A stretch of DNA of 64,000 nt from an uncultured delta proteobacterium. Lineage in GTDB: Bacteria; Desulfobacterota; Desulfobulbia; Desulfobulbales; Desulfocapsaceae. The stretch is taken from positions 62,001 through 126,000 of the forward strand of contig CAIQWD010000089.1 in assembly GCA_903875445.1 (NCBI GenBank), given 5' to 3'. The position numbers were made by a program, and so were the translations under genes. Each line of letters opens with the position of its first letter. Position 1 is the first letter of the stretch. This document shows, one piece after another, positions 51,585-61,004 of the stretch. The notes beneath the pieces are model-generated. The model did no database searches. It worked only from the letters and a program-made list of their open reading frames with translations, and was not told the DNA's origin.

Positions 51585-53786
51585 ATGGCACTCACAATCA
51601 ATACAAACGTATCATCATTAAACGCTCAAAGAAATTTAGGTAAATCCCAGGCTGACCTCTCCCGCTCCATGCAGCGGCTTTCATCCGGTTTGAGAATAAA
51701 CTCGGCCAAGGACGATGCAGCTGGTCTTGCCATCTCCGATCGCATGACCTCGCAGATACGAGGCCTCAACCAAGCCTCCCGAAATGCGAATGACGGTATC
51801 TCCATGTCCCAGACCGCTGAGGGCGCTCTCCAGGAGACTACCAATATCCTGCAACGCCTGCGTGAACTGGGAATCCAGTCGGCCAACGATACCAACAGCG
51901 CCTCCGATCGATCCTCTCTGCAGGCCGAGGTAAACCAGCTGAAACAAGAGATCACCAGGATCGCCAACACCACCACCTTCAACGATCGCAATGTCTTGGA
52001 CGGCAGCCTCAGCAATGCCCAGTTCCAGGTAGGCGCCAATGCCAACGAGACGATCAGCTTCTCAATCGGCTCTGCAAAGGCGGTCGATCTCGGCAGCAAT
52101 GAACTCACCACCAGCAACCCCAACGGAATTGAAACGGCAACCTACGGCGGATTTACCTTCGGCGCCAACGGTCCGACAATGGGTGCAGTCAATGCCAGTG
52201 CCACACTCAACGGTATTGCCGCGGGCGAAGTGCTGACCGTAAAAGACTCGGGCGGTGCTACCGTCGGAACCTATACTACAGCTGCGAATGACCAGGCTTC
52301 CGCCATTGCCGCATCCCTCAGCGCTATTACCGGCGCAACCGGCACTACCGCCTCGAACACCATTGAGTTGGTTGGAACTACGGATGCCGCCACAACCCTC
52401 GTCATAGGCGGCGGCGGCGCAACGGTGACGGTCGGTGCCGGTGTCGACGTCACCAGTGGAACGGCACTGCTTTCGGCGATCACCGGCAACGTCAACTATG
52501 CCACATCCGGCTTCACTGCCACCCTCAATGCTGCCGGAACCGGGGTATCACTGCACAATACCACCGGTAACGATTTCAATGTAACCACAGGTGCGGGCAT
52601 GACCGCGACCGTTGTCGGCCTTAAAGGAGGTGCTCCTACAGTTGTTACAGCCGGATCGGTAACCGTATCGGGCCAAGTTGATGCCTCTCTTGCCAGTGGC
52701 TACACTATACAATCGAGCATCAATACCGGGTATTTTTCTTCGGGCACGGCCGCAACCCCAGTCACCACCACCAAGGCCGGTTTGGCAAACTACGCCGCCG
52801 GTAATGCGGTAGGTTCGCAAAATCTTACTATTGTCGGTCCAGTAGGTTCAAGCACCGCTCCTATCCTCGCAGGTGCCTCAGCAAATGGTGTTGCCACGGC
52901 GGTCAATGCCGTATCGGGGACCACCGGGGTCACGGCTACATCGCGGACCCAAGCCACTCTCTTTGGCCTTTCCGCCAATGGCACCGTCAGATTCAGCCTG
53001 CTCGGCACCAATGCAACTCCCGTGTCTGTCAGTGCCACGGTTACCACCAGCGACATGAGTTCACTGGCCCAGGCTATTAACGCCGAAGCGGGACAAACCG
53101 GTATCTCGGCCTCGCTTGCAGGCAGCAATACCAGAATAGTCCTGACCCAGGCGGAAGGAAATAATATTATCGTATCCGGCTTCACCAGTAGTGCCGCCTC
53201 TGATCCAGGGGTTCTCACCCCCACCGGCACCGAGGTCTCAATGAAGGTACTGGGCAATGAAAATGCCGGATTACCCTCCTATGGCGATGCCAACGCCACG
53301 ACGCTCTTTGATGGAGGAGCAAACACCAACGCCAATACCACCGTTGTCGGTGGCGAGGTAACCTTTTTCAGCAACGGCATCTTCAATGTAACCAGTGACA
53401 GCAATGCGACGCCAACAGGAGGGTCAATCTTCTCCGGAGTGGCCGGTACTGCCAACACCAGTATTCTCTATTCGGTAGATAGCATCGATATCTCAACGGT
53501 TGCAGGTGCCAACAAAGCCCTCAAGATCGTCGATGGGGCGCTGGGGCAGATAGACAGTCTGCGTGGTAATCTCGGCGCCATCCAGAACCGCTTCGAGTCA
53601 ACCATCTCCAATCTCCAGAATGTCTCGGAAAATCTTACCGCCGCCCGCAGCCGGATACTTGATGCCGACATTGCCATGGAGACCTCGGCCATGACCAAGA
53701 ACAATATCCTGCAACAGGCCGGGGTGGCCATCCTCGCCCAGGCCAATCAGACGCCGCAGTTGGCACTGCAGCTGCTGAAAGGATAA
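51585..53786 (+). CDS. fliC: Flagellin, first copy (large central domain)
   Basis: 733 residues. The D0/D1 ends are highly conserved: [47 protein letters not shown] at the start and [48 protein letters not shown] at the end. The central 400 residues (about 190-590) are Ala/Thr/Gly-rich beta domains exposed on the filament. GGAGG precedes the ATG. A strongly similar flagellin follows after its own terminator. Residues about 400-540 are closely alike in both; residues about 190-390 differ much more. Confidence 0.96.
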   Translation: MALTINTNVSSLNAQRNLGKSQADLSRSMQRLSSGLRINSAKDDAAGLAISDRMTSQIRGLNQASRNANDGISMSQTAEGALQETTNILQRLRELGIQSANDTNSASDRSSLQAEVNQLKQEITRIANTTTFNDRNVLDGSLSNAQFQVGANANETISFSIGSAKAVDLGSNELTTSNPNGIETATYGGFTFGANGPTMGAVNASATLNGIAAGEVLTVKDSGGATVGTYTTAANDQASAIAASLSAITGATGTTASNTIELVGTTDAATTLVIGGGGATVTVGAGVDVTSGTALLSAITGNVNYATSGFTATLNAAGTGVSLHNTTGNDFNVTTGAGMTATVVGLKGGAPTVVTAGSVTVSGQVDASLASGYTIQSSINTGYFSSGTAATPVTTTKAGLANYAAGNAVGSQNLTIVGPVGSSTAPILAGASANGVATAVNAVSGTTGVTATSRTQATLFGLSANGTVRFSLLGTNATPVSVSATVTTSDMSSLAQAINAEAGQTGISASLAGSNTRIVLTQAEGNNIIVSGFTSSAASDPGVLTPTGTEVSMKVLGNENAGLPSYGDANATTLFDGGANTNANTTVVGGEVTFFSNGIFNVTSDSNATPTGGSIFSGVAGTANTSILYSVDSIDISTVAGANKALKIVDGALGQIDSLRGNLGAIQNRFESTISNLQNVSENLTAARSRILDADIAMETSAMTKNNILQQAGVAILAQANQTPQLALQLLKG

Positions 53787-53807
53787 TTCTTAACTGTAAA
53801 ACTCTGC

Positions 53808-53855
53808 ATTCAGGGGACGGCGACCGGCAAAAACGCCTCCCCTGAATTATTTTTA
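53808..53855 (+). terminator. Intrinsic terminator after the first flagellin gene
   Basis: ATTCAGGGG (53808-53816) pairs with CCCCTGAAT (53839-53847), nine pairs, with an inner GGCG/CGCC helix possible in the loop, followed by TATTTTTA. The second flagellin is thus independently transcribed. Confidence 0.75.
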
Positions 53856-53874
53856 TCTCGGCTGCCTTTTTTTC

Positions 53875-53902
53875 TAAACTCATTTCAGATACCATCCGAT
53901 AT
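53875..53902 (+). promoter_or_regulatory. Sigma28 promoter of the second flagellin gene
   Basis: TAAACTCA (53875-53882), a 12-base spacer, then TCCGATAT (53895-53902): 5 of 8 and 6 of 8 matches. It lies directly after the terminator of the first flagellin gene. The leader would be about 160 bases long. Confidence 0.55.
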
Positions 53903-53925
53903 GAAGACTGCAGGAAAGAAAAAAG

Positions 53926-53942
53926 CGGTTGGAAGACAACCG
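53926..53942 (+). promoter_or_regulatory. CsrA-type hairpin in the leader of the second flagellin gene
   Basis: CGGTTG (53926-53931), loop GAAGA, CAACCG (53937-53942), with GGA at 53931-53933 at the top of the stem. The leader carries further GGA triplets before and after it, including the ribosome-binding site AAGGAGG just before the ATG at 54069. This is the pattern of a CsrA-repressed flagellin message, and csrA-fliW lies 3 kb upstream. Confidence 0.45.
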
Positions 53943-54068
53943 AAAAATTCACAAAAAGGAGGTGCCCCCCAGAAGAAGAAACAATTAAATCGCATTTGCA
54001 GAACTGTGTAACAACAGGGCACGGACGCCCAAGCAGTACCCCATAACACATATTCAAGGAGGAATATC

Positions 54069-56279
54069 ATGGGTCTTACTATCAATACAAACGTAATGTC
54101 TCTCAATGCTCAACGTAACTTGGGTCAATCTCAATCCGCGTTGGCAAAATCCATGCAGCGTCTCTCTTCCGGTCTCCGCATCAATTCAGCAAAAGATGAT
54201 GCAGCCGGATTGTCTATTTCCGACCGTATGACCTCGCAGATCCGCGGTTTGAATCAGGCAGGTAGAAACGCAAACGACGGTATCTCCCTCGCACAAACCG
54301 CTGAGGGCGCGCTCCAGGAAACGACCAACATCCTGCAGCGTATGCGTGAGCTGAGCGTTCAATCGGCTAACGATACCAACAGCGCATCCGACCGTACCTC
54401 CCTGCAAGCTGAGGTCAACCAGCTGAAACAGGAAATGACCCGGATTGCCAATACGACAACCTTCAACGGTAAGAACCTCCTCGACGGAACGATGTCCAAT
54501 GCCCAGTTCCAAGTAGGAGCCAATTCCAACCAAACCATCTCTTTCAGTATCGCTTCCGCAAAAGCCGTCAACCTGGGCAGCAACAGCCTGGCCACCAACA
54601 ACGCCAATGGTATTGAGGTAGCCACTTACAGAGGAGACGTCGCCACTAATGGTGCTCAATCCGGCAACACTGGTGCCTTAGCTGCTACCGGCGCCTCGGT
54701 AAACGGTGTAACAGGTGAAACACTCACCATTGCCGATGCATCCGGCAATACAGTGGGAAGTGTAGTAGTCGCAGGCAACGAGCAAATGAGCGCAGTAAAA
54801 GCAGCGTTGAATGGCGTCACCGGCGTTGCGGCAACAGGCACAAATCAAGTAAAATTGTCTGGTGGTGTTGATGGCGGCGGCACTGGAGTTCTTACGATTA
54901 ATGGGCAATCCTTAGGTGCGGGACTTCTTACTAGCGCTGACCTTATGGCTACTGCCGTCAATGCTAACGCCACATTGCAGGCCCAGGGCGTTTTCGCAAA
55001 AAGTGATGGGACGAACGCCTTTCTTTACAATAACACCGGTGCTGACATCACTGTAAATCTCACCGTCGCAGGAACACTGAATGCACAAGGCGCCGATGGT
55101 GCCGCAGCCGTTGGGCTTACTGGAGCTGTTGCTGGCACTAGAGAAATGACAGCTGGCGGATCGTTAAATCTTGACATGAGCCAGGGTTATACAATCTCAA
55201 CCGGTGCAACAAATCAATTGTTCACCGCTTCCGGAGTTCAAACCACAACCAAGGCTGGCTATGCCGATACAACCGGCGGTAACGCCGTCGGTCTCCAGAA
55301 CTTGACGATCATTGGGCCGCAAGGCTCGGCAACCGCCGCAATTGCCGCTCATTCTACGGCAGCCGGTATTGCCACTGCAGTAAATACCAATTCTGCAACA
55401 ACAGGTGTCACTGCTACCGCCAGTACGACTGCAACCCTGTTTGGGCTTTCGGCCGATGGTACCGTCGGTTTCACACTAATGGGGAGCAATACTACCGCCA
55501 TCAATATTAGTGCAACCGTCACCTCCGCCGATCTTTCCGCTCTATCAAAAGCCATCAACGATGAGGCTGGACGTACCGGCATCACCGCAACCCTGGCCGG
55601 CAGTAACACGAGAATTGTCCTCACCCAGGCGGAAGGACAAGACATCAAAATCGGCAACTTTACACATACCGCCGCCGTTGATGGGCAGAATCAGGTGACC
55701 GCCCTGACCACTGGCACCGGTACGGCTATCAATGCCTACGGTACAGAGCAGTCTCTGAAGGTCCTTGGCAATGAGGGTAATGACGCAAGCGCCACCGTGC
55801 TCTACGATGGCGGCAAAAGAACAGCTGCCGATTCCACTGTTGTCGGTGGCGAGGTGTCTTTCTTTGGCAGCGGCGATTTCAACGTTACCAGCGATATCGC
55901 CTCCACCAATGCCGGCGGCTCCATCTTCAGCGGCATTGCCGGACATGCCAACGTCAGTACCTTGGCTTCTGTTGACAATGTCGACATCACCACTGTTGCC
56001 GGTGCTGCCAATGCCATCAAGACTATCGACGGCGCTCTCGGCCAGGTAGACAATATCCGCGGTGACCTCGGTGCTATCCAGAACCGTTTCGAGTCCACCA
56101 TTGCCAACCTGTCGAACGTCTCCGAGAATCTCTCCGCTGCCCGCAGCCGGATTCTGGATGCGGACATTGCCCAGGAAACTTCGGCAATGACCAAGAACAA
56201 TATCCTGCAGCAGGCCGGTGTGGCGATTTTGGCCCAGGCAAATCAGGCTCCGCAGTTGGCTTTGTCACTGCTAAAGTAA
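54069..56279 (+). CDS. fliC: Flagellin, second copy (large central domain)
   Basis: 736 residues. Ends are nearly the same as in the first copy ([48 protein letters not shown] and [48 protein letters not shown]). The centre again has a beta-rich region; a module near residues 395-535 (from [14 protein letters not shown] to [12 protein letters not shown]) closely follows its partner, while the preceding 200 residues are different. AAGGAGG precedes the ATG, within a long leader with CsrA-type features. Which copy is the main filament protein cannot be told; the stronger leader signals favour this one. Confidence 0.96.
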   Translation: MGLTINTNVMSLNAQRNLGQSQSALAKSMQRLSSGLRINSAKDDAAGLSISDRMTSQIRGLNQAGRNANDGISLAQTAEGALQETTNILQRMRELSVQSANDTNSASDRTSLQAEVNQLKQEMTRIANTTTFNGKNLLDGTMSNAQFQVGANSNQTISFSIASAKAVNLGSNSLATNNANGIEVATYRGDVATNGAQSGNTGALAATGASVNGVTGETLTIADASGNTVGSVVVAGNEQMSAVKAALNGVTGVAATGTNQVKLSGGVDGGGTGVLTINGQSLGAGLLTSADLMATAVNANATLQAQGVFAKSDGTNAFLYNNTGADITVNLTVAGTLNAQGADGAAAVGLTGAVAGTREMTAGGSLNLDMSQGYTISTGATNQLFTASGVQTTTKAGYADTTGGNAVGLQNLTIIGPQGSATAAIAAHSTAAGIATAVNTNSATTGVTATASTTATLFGLSADGTVGFTLMGSNTTAINISATVTSADLSALSKAINDEAGRTGITATLAGSNTRIVLTQAEGQDIKIGNFTHTAAVDGQNQVTALTTGTGTAINAYGTEQSLKVLGNEGNDASATVLYDGGKRTAADSTVVGGEVSFFGSGDFNVTSDIASTNAGGSIFSGIAGHANVSTLASVDNVDITTVAGAANAIKTIDGALGQVDNIRGDLGAIQNRFESTIANLSNVSENLSAARSRILDADIAQETSAMTKNNILQQAGVAILAQANQAPQLALSLLK

Positions 56280-56291
56280 GATAACGTCTTC

Positions 56292-56320
56292 CCTGGAGGG
56301 TCGCTTTTTGGCCCTCCAGG
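56292..56320 (+). terminator. Strong hairpin after the second flagellin gene
   Basis: CCTGGAGGG (56292-56300) pairs perfectly with CCCTCCAGG (56312-56320), loop of 11 bases containing a T-run. No T-run follows the stem, so it may be a stability hairpin or a partial terminator that lets some reading continue into flaG-fliD. Confidence 0.5.
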
Positions 56321-56373
56321 CCCCTTGATGCAGCGGCAACAAATGACAATGATGTGAACTGGAGGTGACGGTA

Positions 56374-56730
56374 ATGATAAGTGAAAGTCTCAATGTTACT
56401 GGTACCGGTTTGCAAAAGATGCCCACCACATCCGAGCAGATTGATACAGGCAGAAAAAAAGTACAGGAAGATCCCAACAAGGCCCAAGCTGATCCGCAAA
56501 AAAATCCTGGTATCCCGCCTGAGGAACTTCTTACAAAAATCAAGGCCCTTACGGAAAACGGCCAGTACAGTGTTCGCTTTGAAACCGATGACGCAACGCA
56601 TCAACTGGTTGTGAAAGTAGTCGACAGCGCAACCCAAAAGGTTATTCGTCAGGTCCCCGCTGAAACAATGCTGGGACTGAGAGAGGCACTCTCGAAATAT
56701 GAGGGCAATTTTGTGGATACCAAATCATAA
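56374..56730 (+). CDS. flaG: FlaG family protein
   Basis: About 118 residues. The first 60 are polar and variable; the C-terminal half (VRFETDDATHQLVVKVVDSATQKVIRQVPAETMLGLREALSKYEG) is the FlaG domain. FlaG proteins affect filament length in some species but their molecular role is not settled. GGAGGTGACGGTA precedes the ATG at 56374. It sits between flagellin and fliD, as usual. Confidence 0.9.
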   Translation: MISESLNVTGTGLQKMPTTSEQIDTGRKKVQEDPNKAQADPQKNPGIPPEELLTKIKALTENGQYSVRFETDDATHQLVVKVVDSATQKVIRQVPAETMLGLREALSKYEGNFVDTKS

Positions 56731-56777
56731 GTTTTTCAAGTTCTTGTAGTACCCCGTAACCGGACAAGGAGGCAGGT

Positions 56778-58232
56778 ATGGCCGATATTACCTTCAGTGG
56801 TTTAGCATCAGGCGTCAATACTGATGACATCGTCACCAAATTGATGGCAGTCGAGCGTCAACCACTCGATAATTTGAATGCCCAAAAAGACTCTGAGACC
56901 AATCGGCTCAAGGCCTTCGGGGGCTTGAACACCCTGTTGAGCGGTCTCAAGGATTCGGTTGCTGCAATGAACCTTACCAGCCAGGTTCGAACCACCAAGG
57001 CTACTGTCAGCTCGGAAACCGCCCTTACTGCGACCTCCGATGGTGCGTCCCCTGGAAGTTACAGTATAGTCGTCAAAAAACTGGCTCAGGTTCAAAAAAA
57101 TATCAGCGATGGTTATGCCTCTAATACCGACAGTGTATTTGGAACCGGCACAATTACTCTGGGTGGTCAGGCAATCAGCGTCGATTCCAGTAACAATTCC
57201 CTTCAAGGTCTTTCCTCGGCGATCAACGCAGTCTCCGACACAACAGGTGTCAGCGCCAGTATTATCAATGACGGCAGTGCAACAAACCCTTACCGTCTTA
57301 TCTTGACCGGCAAAGATGCCTCCACCAATTTCACTGTAAGCAGCAGTCTGACCGGCGGCACCGCGAGTTTTAATACCTCGTCAGGCCAACTTGCTCAACA
57401 AGCGGAAATGACGATCGACGGCCATACGGTTGTCAGTAATTCCAACACTGTCACCGGCGTAATCTCCGGCGTTACTCTCAATCTCAACGCCATAAGCCCG
57501 GTACCCGATCCCACAAACCCAACGCAATATACACCTACAAAATTGGATATATCAGCTGACACCAGCTCTTTGAAAGATAAAGTAACCACTTTTGTCAGCA
57601 GCTATAACAAAATTATGAACTGGATAGTTGCCGGCTACGCCAAGGATATTCCGGCAATTGCTTCAACGAGCACAACAACTTCCACATCCACCTCGACAAC
57701 GGCTACACCAACCGATCCGACTGACGCCCAACTCAGCCAGATTCTGCGAGGCGATGCAACCGTCAACACCATTAAAAGTGGTTTGCAAAACATTCTGACG
57801 AATGCGGTCAATACCAGTGGTTCCTTGCATGTTTTGAGTCAAATCGGGATCAAAACTAATGAAGATGGCACTCTCAATCTCAACAGCAGCACACTCGATA
57901 CCGCACTTTCCACTAATTTTGACGGAATGACAAAACTACTGGCTGGAGAGAACACCACCGATGGAGTAATGAAGAAATTCAACGCATATTTGGTCAATGT
58001 AACCTCGGTTACAGATGGTATGTATGCGGAAAAAAGAACTCGTTATGAAAGTAAGGTGAATAGTCTGGATAACCAGATCACTCAAAAGACGGCATTACTT
58101 GACAAAACCCAAGCTACCATGAAGGCACGATTTACTGCCATGGAGCTACTTGTCAGCAACCTGAATTCGCAGAGCAGTTTCTTGACGCAATGGGCCAGTA
58201 GTTTTTCGTCCACTACCACCAAATCAAGTTAG
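56778..58232 (+). CDS. fliD: Filament cap protein FliD
   Basis: 484 residues. MADITFSGLASGVNTDDIVTKLMAVERQPLDNLNAQKD and the C-terminal helical part (RYESKVNSLDNQITQKTALLDKTQATMKARFTAMELLVSNLNSQSSFL) are the FliD signature. A Ser/Thr-only stretch near residues 295-312 is an exposed loop. FliD forms the cap under which flagellin is added. AAGGAGG precedes the ATG. fliS follows 48 bases later. Confidence 0.95.
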   Translation: MADITFSGLASGVNTDDIVTKLMAVERQPLDNLNAQKDSETNRLKAFGGLNTLLSGLKDSVAAMNLTSQVRTTKATVSSETALTATSDGASPGSYSIVVKKLAQVQKNISDGYASNTDSVFGTGTITLGGQAISVDSSNNSLQGLSSAINAVSDTTGVSASIINDGSATNPYRLILTGKDASTNFTVSSSLTGGTASFNTSSGQLAQQAEMTIDGHTVVSNSNTVTGVISGVTLNLNAISPVPDPTNPTQYTPTKLDISADTSSLKDKVTTFVSSYNKIMNWIVAGYAKDIPAIASTSTTTSTSTSTTATPTDPTDAQLSQILRGDATVNTIKSGLQNILTNAVNTSGSLHVLSQIGIKTNEDGTLNLNSSTLDTALSTNFDGMTKLLAGENTTDGVMKKFNAYLVNVTSVTDGMYAEKRTRYESKVNSLDNQITQKTALLDKTQATMKARFTAMELLVSNLNSQSSFLTQWASSFSSTTTKSS

Positions 58233-58280
58233 TAAAATAACTGCCTTGACCGTAAACACTACAGTGCGGAGCTGTATCAA

Positions 58281-58745
58281 ATGAATCCATACAACCAATA
58301 CCAGCAAATTCAGGTTATGTCGGCATCTCCGGAGCAAATACTCCTGATGCTCTATGACGGGGCAATACGTTTCACCCGCCAAGGCATTAAGGGAATTGAA
58401 GAAAACGATCTCCTTCAATTCCATTACGGAATCCAGAAATCTCTGGCGATTATTACCGAATTTTCCAACTCTCTTGATCATTCCATTGGCGGCAAGATTG
58501 CAGAAGACCTTGATGCCCTGTACGACTTTATGATCCGCGAGCTGACAAAGGCCAATATTCGCAAAGATGTAGAGAAATTAAGGGTTGTGGAGAAACTCCT
58601 TGTTGACCTGCGTGCTACATGGGGAGAAGCAGTCGAAACAAACAACAGGGAACAGATGGCATTACCTGGCGTGCCTGTTCCGCCAAAGGCACCAACAAAC
58701 CATGCTATGGCTGAAGATTATGTCCCATTTTCAGTAACTCGTTAA
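58281..58745 (+). CDS. fliS: Flagellin export chaperone FliS
   Basis: 154 residues. NPYNQYQQIQVMSASPEQILLMLYDGAIRFTRQGIKGIEENDL is the FliS start, then FSNSLDHSIGGKIAEDLDALYDFMIRELTKANIRKDVEKL. It binds the C-terminal end of flagellin before export. A 20-residue Pro/Ala tail extends past the usual end. Confidence 0.95.
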   Translation: MNPYNQYQQIQVMSASPEQILLMLYDGAIRFTRQGIKGIEENDLLQFHYGIQKSLAIITEFSNSLDHSIGGKIAEDLDALYDFMIRELTKANIRKDVEKLRVVEKLLVDLRATWGEAVETNNREQMALPGVPVPPKAPTNHAMAEDYVPFSVTR

Positions 58746-58754
58746 CCATTGGGA

Positions 58755-59183
58755 ATGGATGCAATGGAAAAAGGACAGCAGATGGAAACAGGTCTCAAGC
58801 TATCGATTCAACAGTATGAACATATCTTGGAACACCTGCAGATAATAGATTTGGAGGTTGGAGTCGCCTCTCCCACCGAGCTGCTGAAAATGGGGAAATC
58901 TTTGGCGAATCTCCAGAACCTTGCAACCCAAACCGACCAAAATTTGTTGCATTTTATGCAGAGTGACTCGTCGCCAAATGAGGAAATTCAATACCTTATC
59001 GACAAACGTCAGTTTCTTATCGGTGATATCCTTCTTCTCAATGGGAGTATAGCCATAAAGGCATCGGGGATCAAATCTCTTATCGCCCATGAGTTAGGCA
59101 AACTGCAGAATGGTCTTTCAGCCTTGAGTGGCTACCGACAACATCAATACACCCCGGGACGGATCGTTGACAGCTCTTCGTAA
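58755..59183 (+). CDS. Small helical protein after fliS, possible FlgN/FliT-type chaperone
   Basis: About 142 residues, helical and charged with few aromatic residues (KLSIQQYEHILEHLQIIDLEVGV; LLKMGKSLANLQNLATQTDQNLLHF; LIDKRQFLIGDILLLNGSIAIKASGIKSLIAHELGKLQNGL). The size, helix pattern and place after fliS fit a flagellar export chaperone, but no diagnostic motif was found. Possible starts are at 58749 (TTG), 58755 and 58764 (both ATG); the middle one is given. It is probably co-transcribed with fliS and the next gene. Confidence 0.55.
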   Translation: MDAMEKGQQMETGLKLSIQQYEHILEHLQIIDLEVGVASPTELLKMGKSLANLQNLATQTDQNLLHFMQSDSSPNEEIQYLIDKRQFLIGDILLLNGSIAIKASGIKSLIAHELGKLQNGLSALSGYRQHQYTPGRIVDSSS

Positions 59184-59248
59184 AGAATTTTGCGAGTGTT
59201 CCCCGGTTGTTGCTTACTGATCAATCTCCAGGGAAGGAGAACAGACAA

Positions 59249-59599
59249 ATGCAGACCATCGAAATGTATTTGAACTCCGCCATCGAAAAGTACAGCCTTT
59301 TCGAACAGACCACTCTCTTGCTTAAGCAGGAGATTCCCTTGCTGACGCCTGATGATATCCAGCTCCGCAGTATAGAACTGGCTAGAATGCATAAGGAACT
59401 GACCGAAAACAAAAACCACATTTTCGATCTCATAGAGTTTGTTGGTCCGGGAATACTTGACTCCTCTTGCATCGGTGAATTCCAAAGGGCCTTGGAAAAA
59501 TCTATCCATGCCTGTGATGCTCTCTATGCAGAGATTCTCACTTATCGAGCTGGACTTACTAAATATTGCACTGAAAACACTCCTCTTGCCAATCCATGA
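59249..59599 (+). CDS. Small helical protein, FliT-like by position
   Basis: About 116 residues, all-helical pattern (MQTIEMYLNSAIEKYSLFEQTTLLLKQEIPLL; IELARMHKELTENKNHIFDLIEFVG; QRALEKSIHACDALYAEILTYRAGL). A good AAGGAGA lies before the ATG at 59249. Its size and place in the fliD-fliS segment suit a FliT-type chaperone for the cap protein, but there is no sequence proof. A 186-base gap follows, in which TTGTTT and TTTAAA boxes with a 17-base spacer could form a weak promoter for the PilZ gene. Confidence 0.5.
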   Translation: MQTIEMYLNSAIEKYSLFEQTTLLLKQEIPLLTPDDIQLRSIELARMHKELTENKNHIFDLIEFVGPGILDSSCIGEFQRALEKSIHACDALYAEILTYRAGLTKYCTENTPLANP

Positions 59600-59785
59600 C
59601 CGACTGTTCAATTCTGCCTTCATTTTTACCCACATCATCCTTCGAGAAGGCATTCTAGACACAATACTCGCTTTTACCAGTTACCCTGTTGCCGAGAACC
59701 ATTTTTGATGCTACTATTGTTTTCTGATAAGAATCGGACTTTAAAACGTTTTTCTCTTTTTCGTTGCCGGAGGTAAGCAATAAAA

Positions 59786-60475
59786 ATGAGCACCGACCCC
59801 AACATTTTACAAAACATTGCAAATGGCAAGCCGGTACGGATCTTCCTCCCTCTTCGCGATCGACAGGAACGACTCAGAGCGCATTGTATCTGCCAGGATA
59901 TTGTTCCACCAAAGTTTTCCCTGATTTTCAAATCGGGTATGCTTCCGGTCGATGAAATTGATGCTCAGCAGGCCTGTCTTATCAGTATCGACATGGGAGG
60001 CCCAACCCTTTCGCTGGAAGCAAAGATTCAGGAAATCGTTAATCAGCAGACCCTGAAGATGATTTTACAGAAATCCATCAGCCATGAACAGATGCGGGAT
60101 TTCTTTCGCATCGATGCGGTAACGAGAGTAATCTCAAGCTCTTTTCATACCCAGTTCGCCAATCAAAACAACGAGCCCTGGTCGATTCAAGGCGAGACGG
60201 TCGACCTCAGCGGCAGCGGGATTCTGGCCATCTTCCCGAGTCCACCTCCCACCGAGAAACAAGTGCAACTTGAGATATCCATCCCCTCCGCCGTACCCGA
60301 GACGGTGAAGGTGGTCGCCCACCAGGTACGGGTGCAGCAACAAAATGATGGCCGCTATGAAGTGGCCTACCACTTCGATGATATCACTCCCGAAGATAGA
60401 GATAAAATTATTGGTTGCTGTCTTATATTACAAAGAAAATTATTACGTCTTAGGGTGCAGATCCTGGAAAAATAA
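59786..60475 (+). CDS. YcgR-like c-di-GMP receptor (flagellar brake type)
   Basis: 229 residues. The N-terminal domain (about 1-105, starting LQNIANGKPVRIFLPLRDRQERLRAHCICQDI) resembles the YcgR N-terminal domain. The PilZ domain (about 110-225) carries RxxxR in MRDFFRIDAV and DxSxxG in VDLSGSGILAIF, both complete. Such proteins bind c-di-GMP and slow or bias the motor. The place next to the filament genes fits this. A second, single-domain PilZ gene follows after 35 bases. Confidence 0.82.
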   Translation: MSTDPNILQNIANGKPVRIFLPLRDRQERLRAHCICQDIVPPKFSLIFKSGMLPVDEIDAQQACLISIDMGGPTLSLEAKIQEIVNQQTLKMILQKSISHEQMRDFFRIDAVTRVISSSFHTQFANQNNEPWSIQGETVDLSGSGILAIFPSPPPTEKQVQLEISIPSAVPETVKVVAHQVRVQQQNDGRYEVAYHFDDITPEDRDKIIGCCLILQRKLLRLRVQILEK

Positions 60476-60510
60476 GTAGGGATCTTTGCCGCTTCTCATG
60501 AGATACCGCC

Positions 60511-60897
60511 ATGTCTGAACAGGATCTTCGCCAATTTTTCCGGGTAACCCTGCGCACCCGTATGGCAATTCGTTTCTTCCCCGAAAATCCCGAGAGCAAT
60601 CAACAAGAATGGGAGATGACAGGAGAAACGGTGGATATTTCCCAGTCCGGTCTTCTGGCCCTCCTTCCTGCCGACTGTCGTAATAGCAGCGGTCTTGACT
60701 TTGAAATAGCCCTGGTCAATCCAGCGAAGAAGGTGTTTTGCTCCGGCCATGTCGTCCGCTCTCAACGACTAAAAAAGGATCGCTGGCTCATTTCTTTTCA
60801 CTTTGATGAAATTTCGTCCTCGGACCGGGATACCATCGCCCAGAACTGCTTTGCCGAGCAGCGGCGACAACTGAGAGACAAGGGGCAAACCTACTGA
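60511..60897 (+). CDS. Single-domain PilZ protein
   Basis: 128 residues, PilZ only. RxxxR in DLRQFFRVTLR and DxSxxG in VDISQSGLLALL are complete, and the rest (VFCSGHVVRSQRLKKDRWLISFHFDEIS) matches the second half of the neighbouring PilZ domain. It looks like a shortened paralogue of the upstream gene that lost the N-terminal domain. It should bind c-di-GMP. It ends 108 bases before the FliK-like gene. Confidence 0.82.
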   Translation: MSEQDLRQFFRVTLRTRMAIRFFPENPESNQQEWEMTGETVDISQSGLLALLPADCRNSSGLDFEIALVNPAKKVFCSGHVVRSQRLKKDRWLISFHFDEISSSDRDTIAQNCFAEQRRQLRDKGQTY

Positions 60898-60950
60898 TGC
60901 CAAGGTCTGCCCGGGAAATGCACGGAGCAGAAACAAATGAGACAATGAAT

Positions 60951-60974
60951 AAGTTATTTAGTAACGGCTCCTAA
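60951..60974 (+). repeat. Conserved intergenic element upstream of the FliK-like gene
   Basis: AAGTTATTTA, one G, then TAACGGCTCCTAA. It agrees with the element at 45,986-46,008 except for the inserted G and one A/G difference. The 14 bases GTAACGGCTCCTAA are identical to the minus-strand copy at 16,412-16,399. Confidence 0.6.
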
Positions 60975-60998
60975 TTTTTCAGAATCCTCTGTCGATAG
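60972..60998 (+). promoter_or_regulatory. Possible sigma28 promoter of the FliK-like/FlhB-like pair
   Basis: TAATTTTT (60972-60979), an 11-base spacer, then GTCGATAG (60991-60998); 6 of 8 matches to each box. The start would fall near the ATG at 61005, leaving almost no leader, which weakens the call or implies a leaderless message. Confidence 0.35.
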
Positions 60999-61004
60999 AG
61001 AAGT

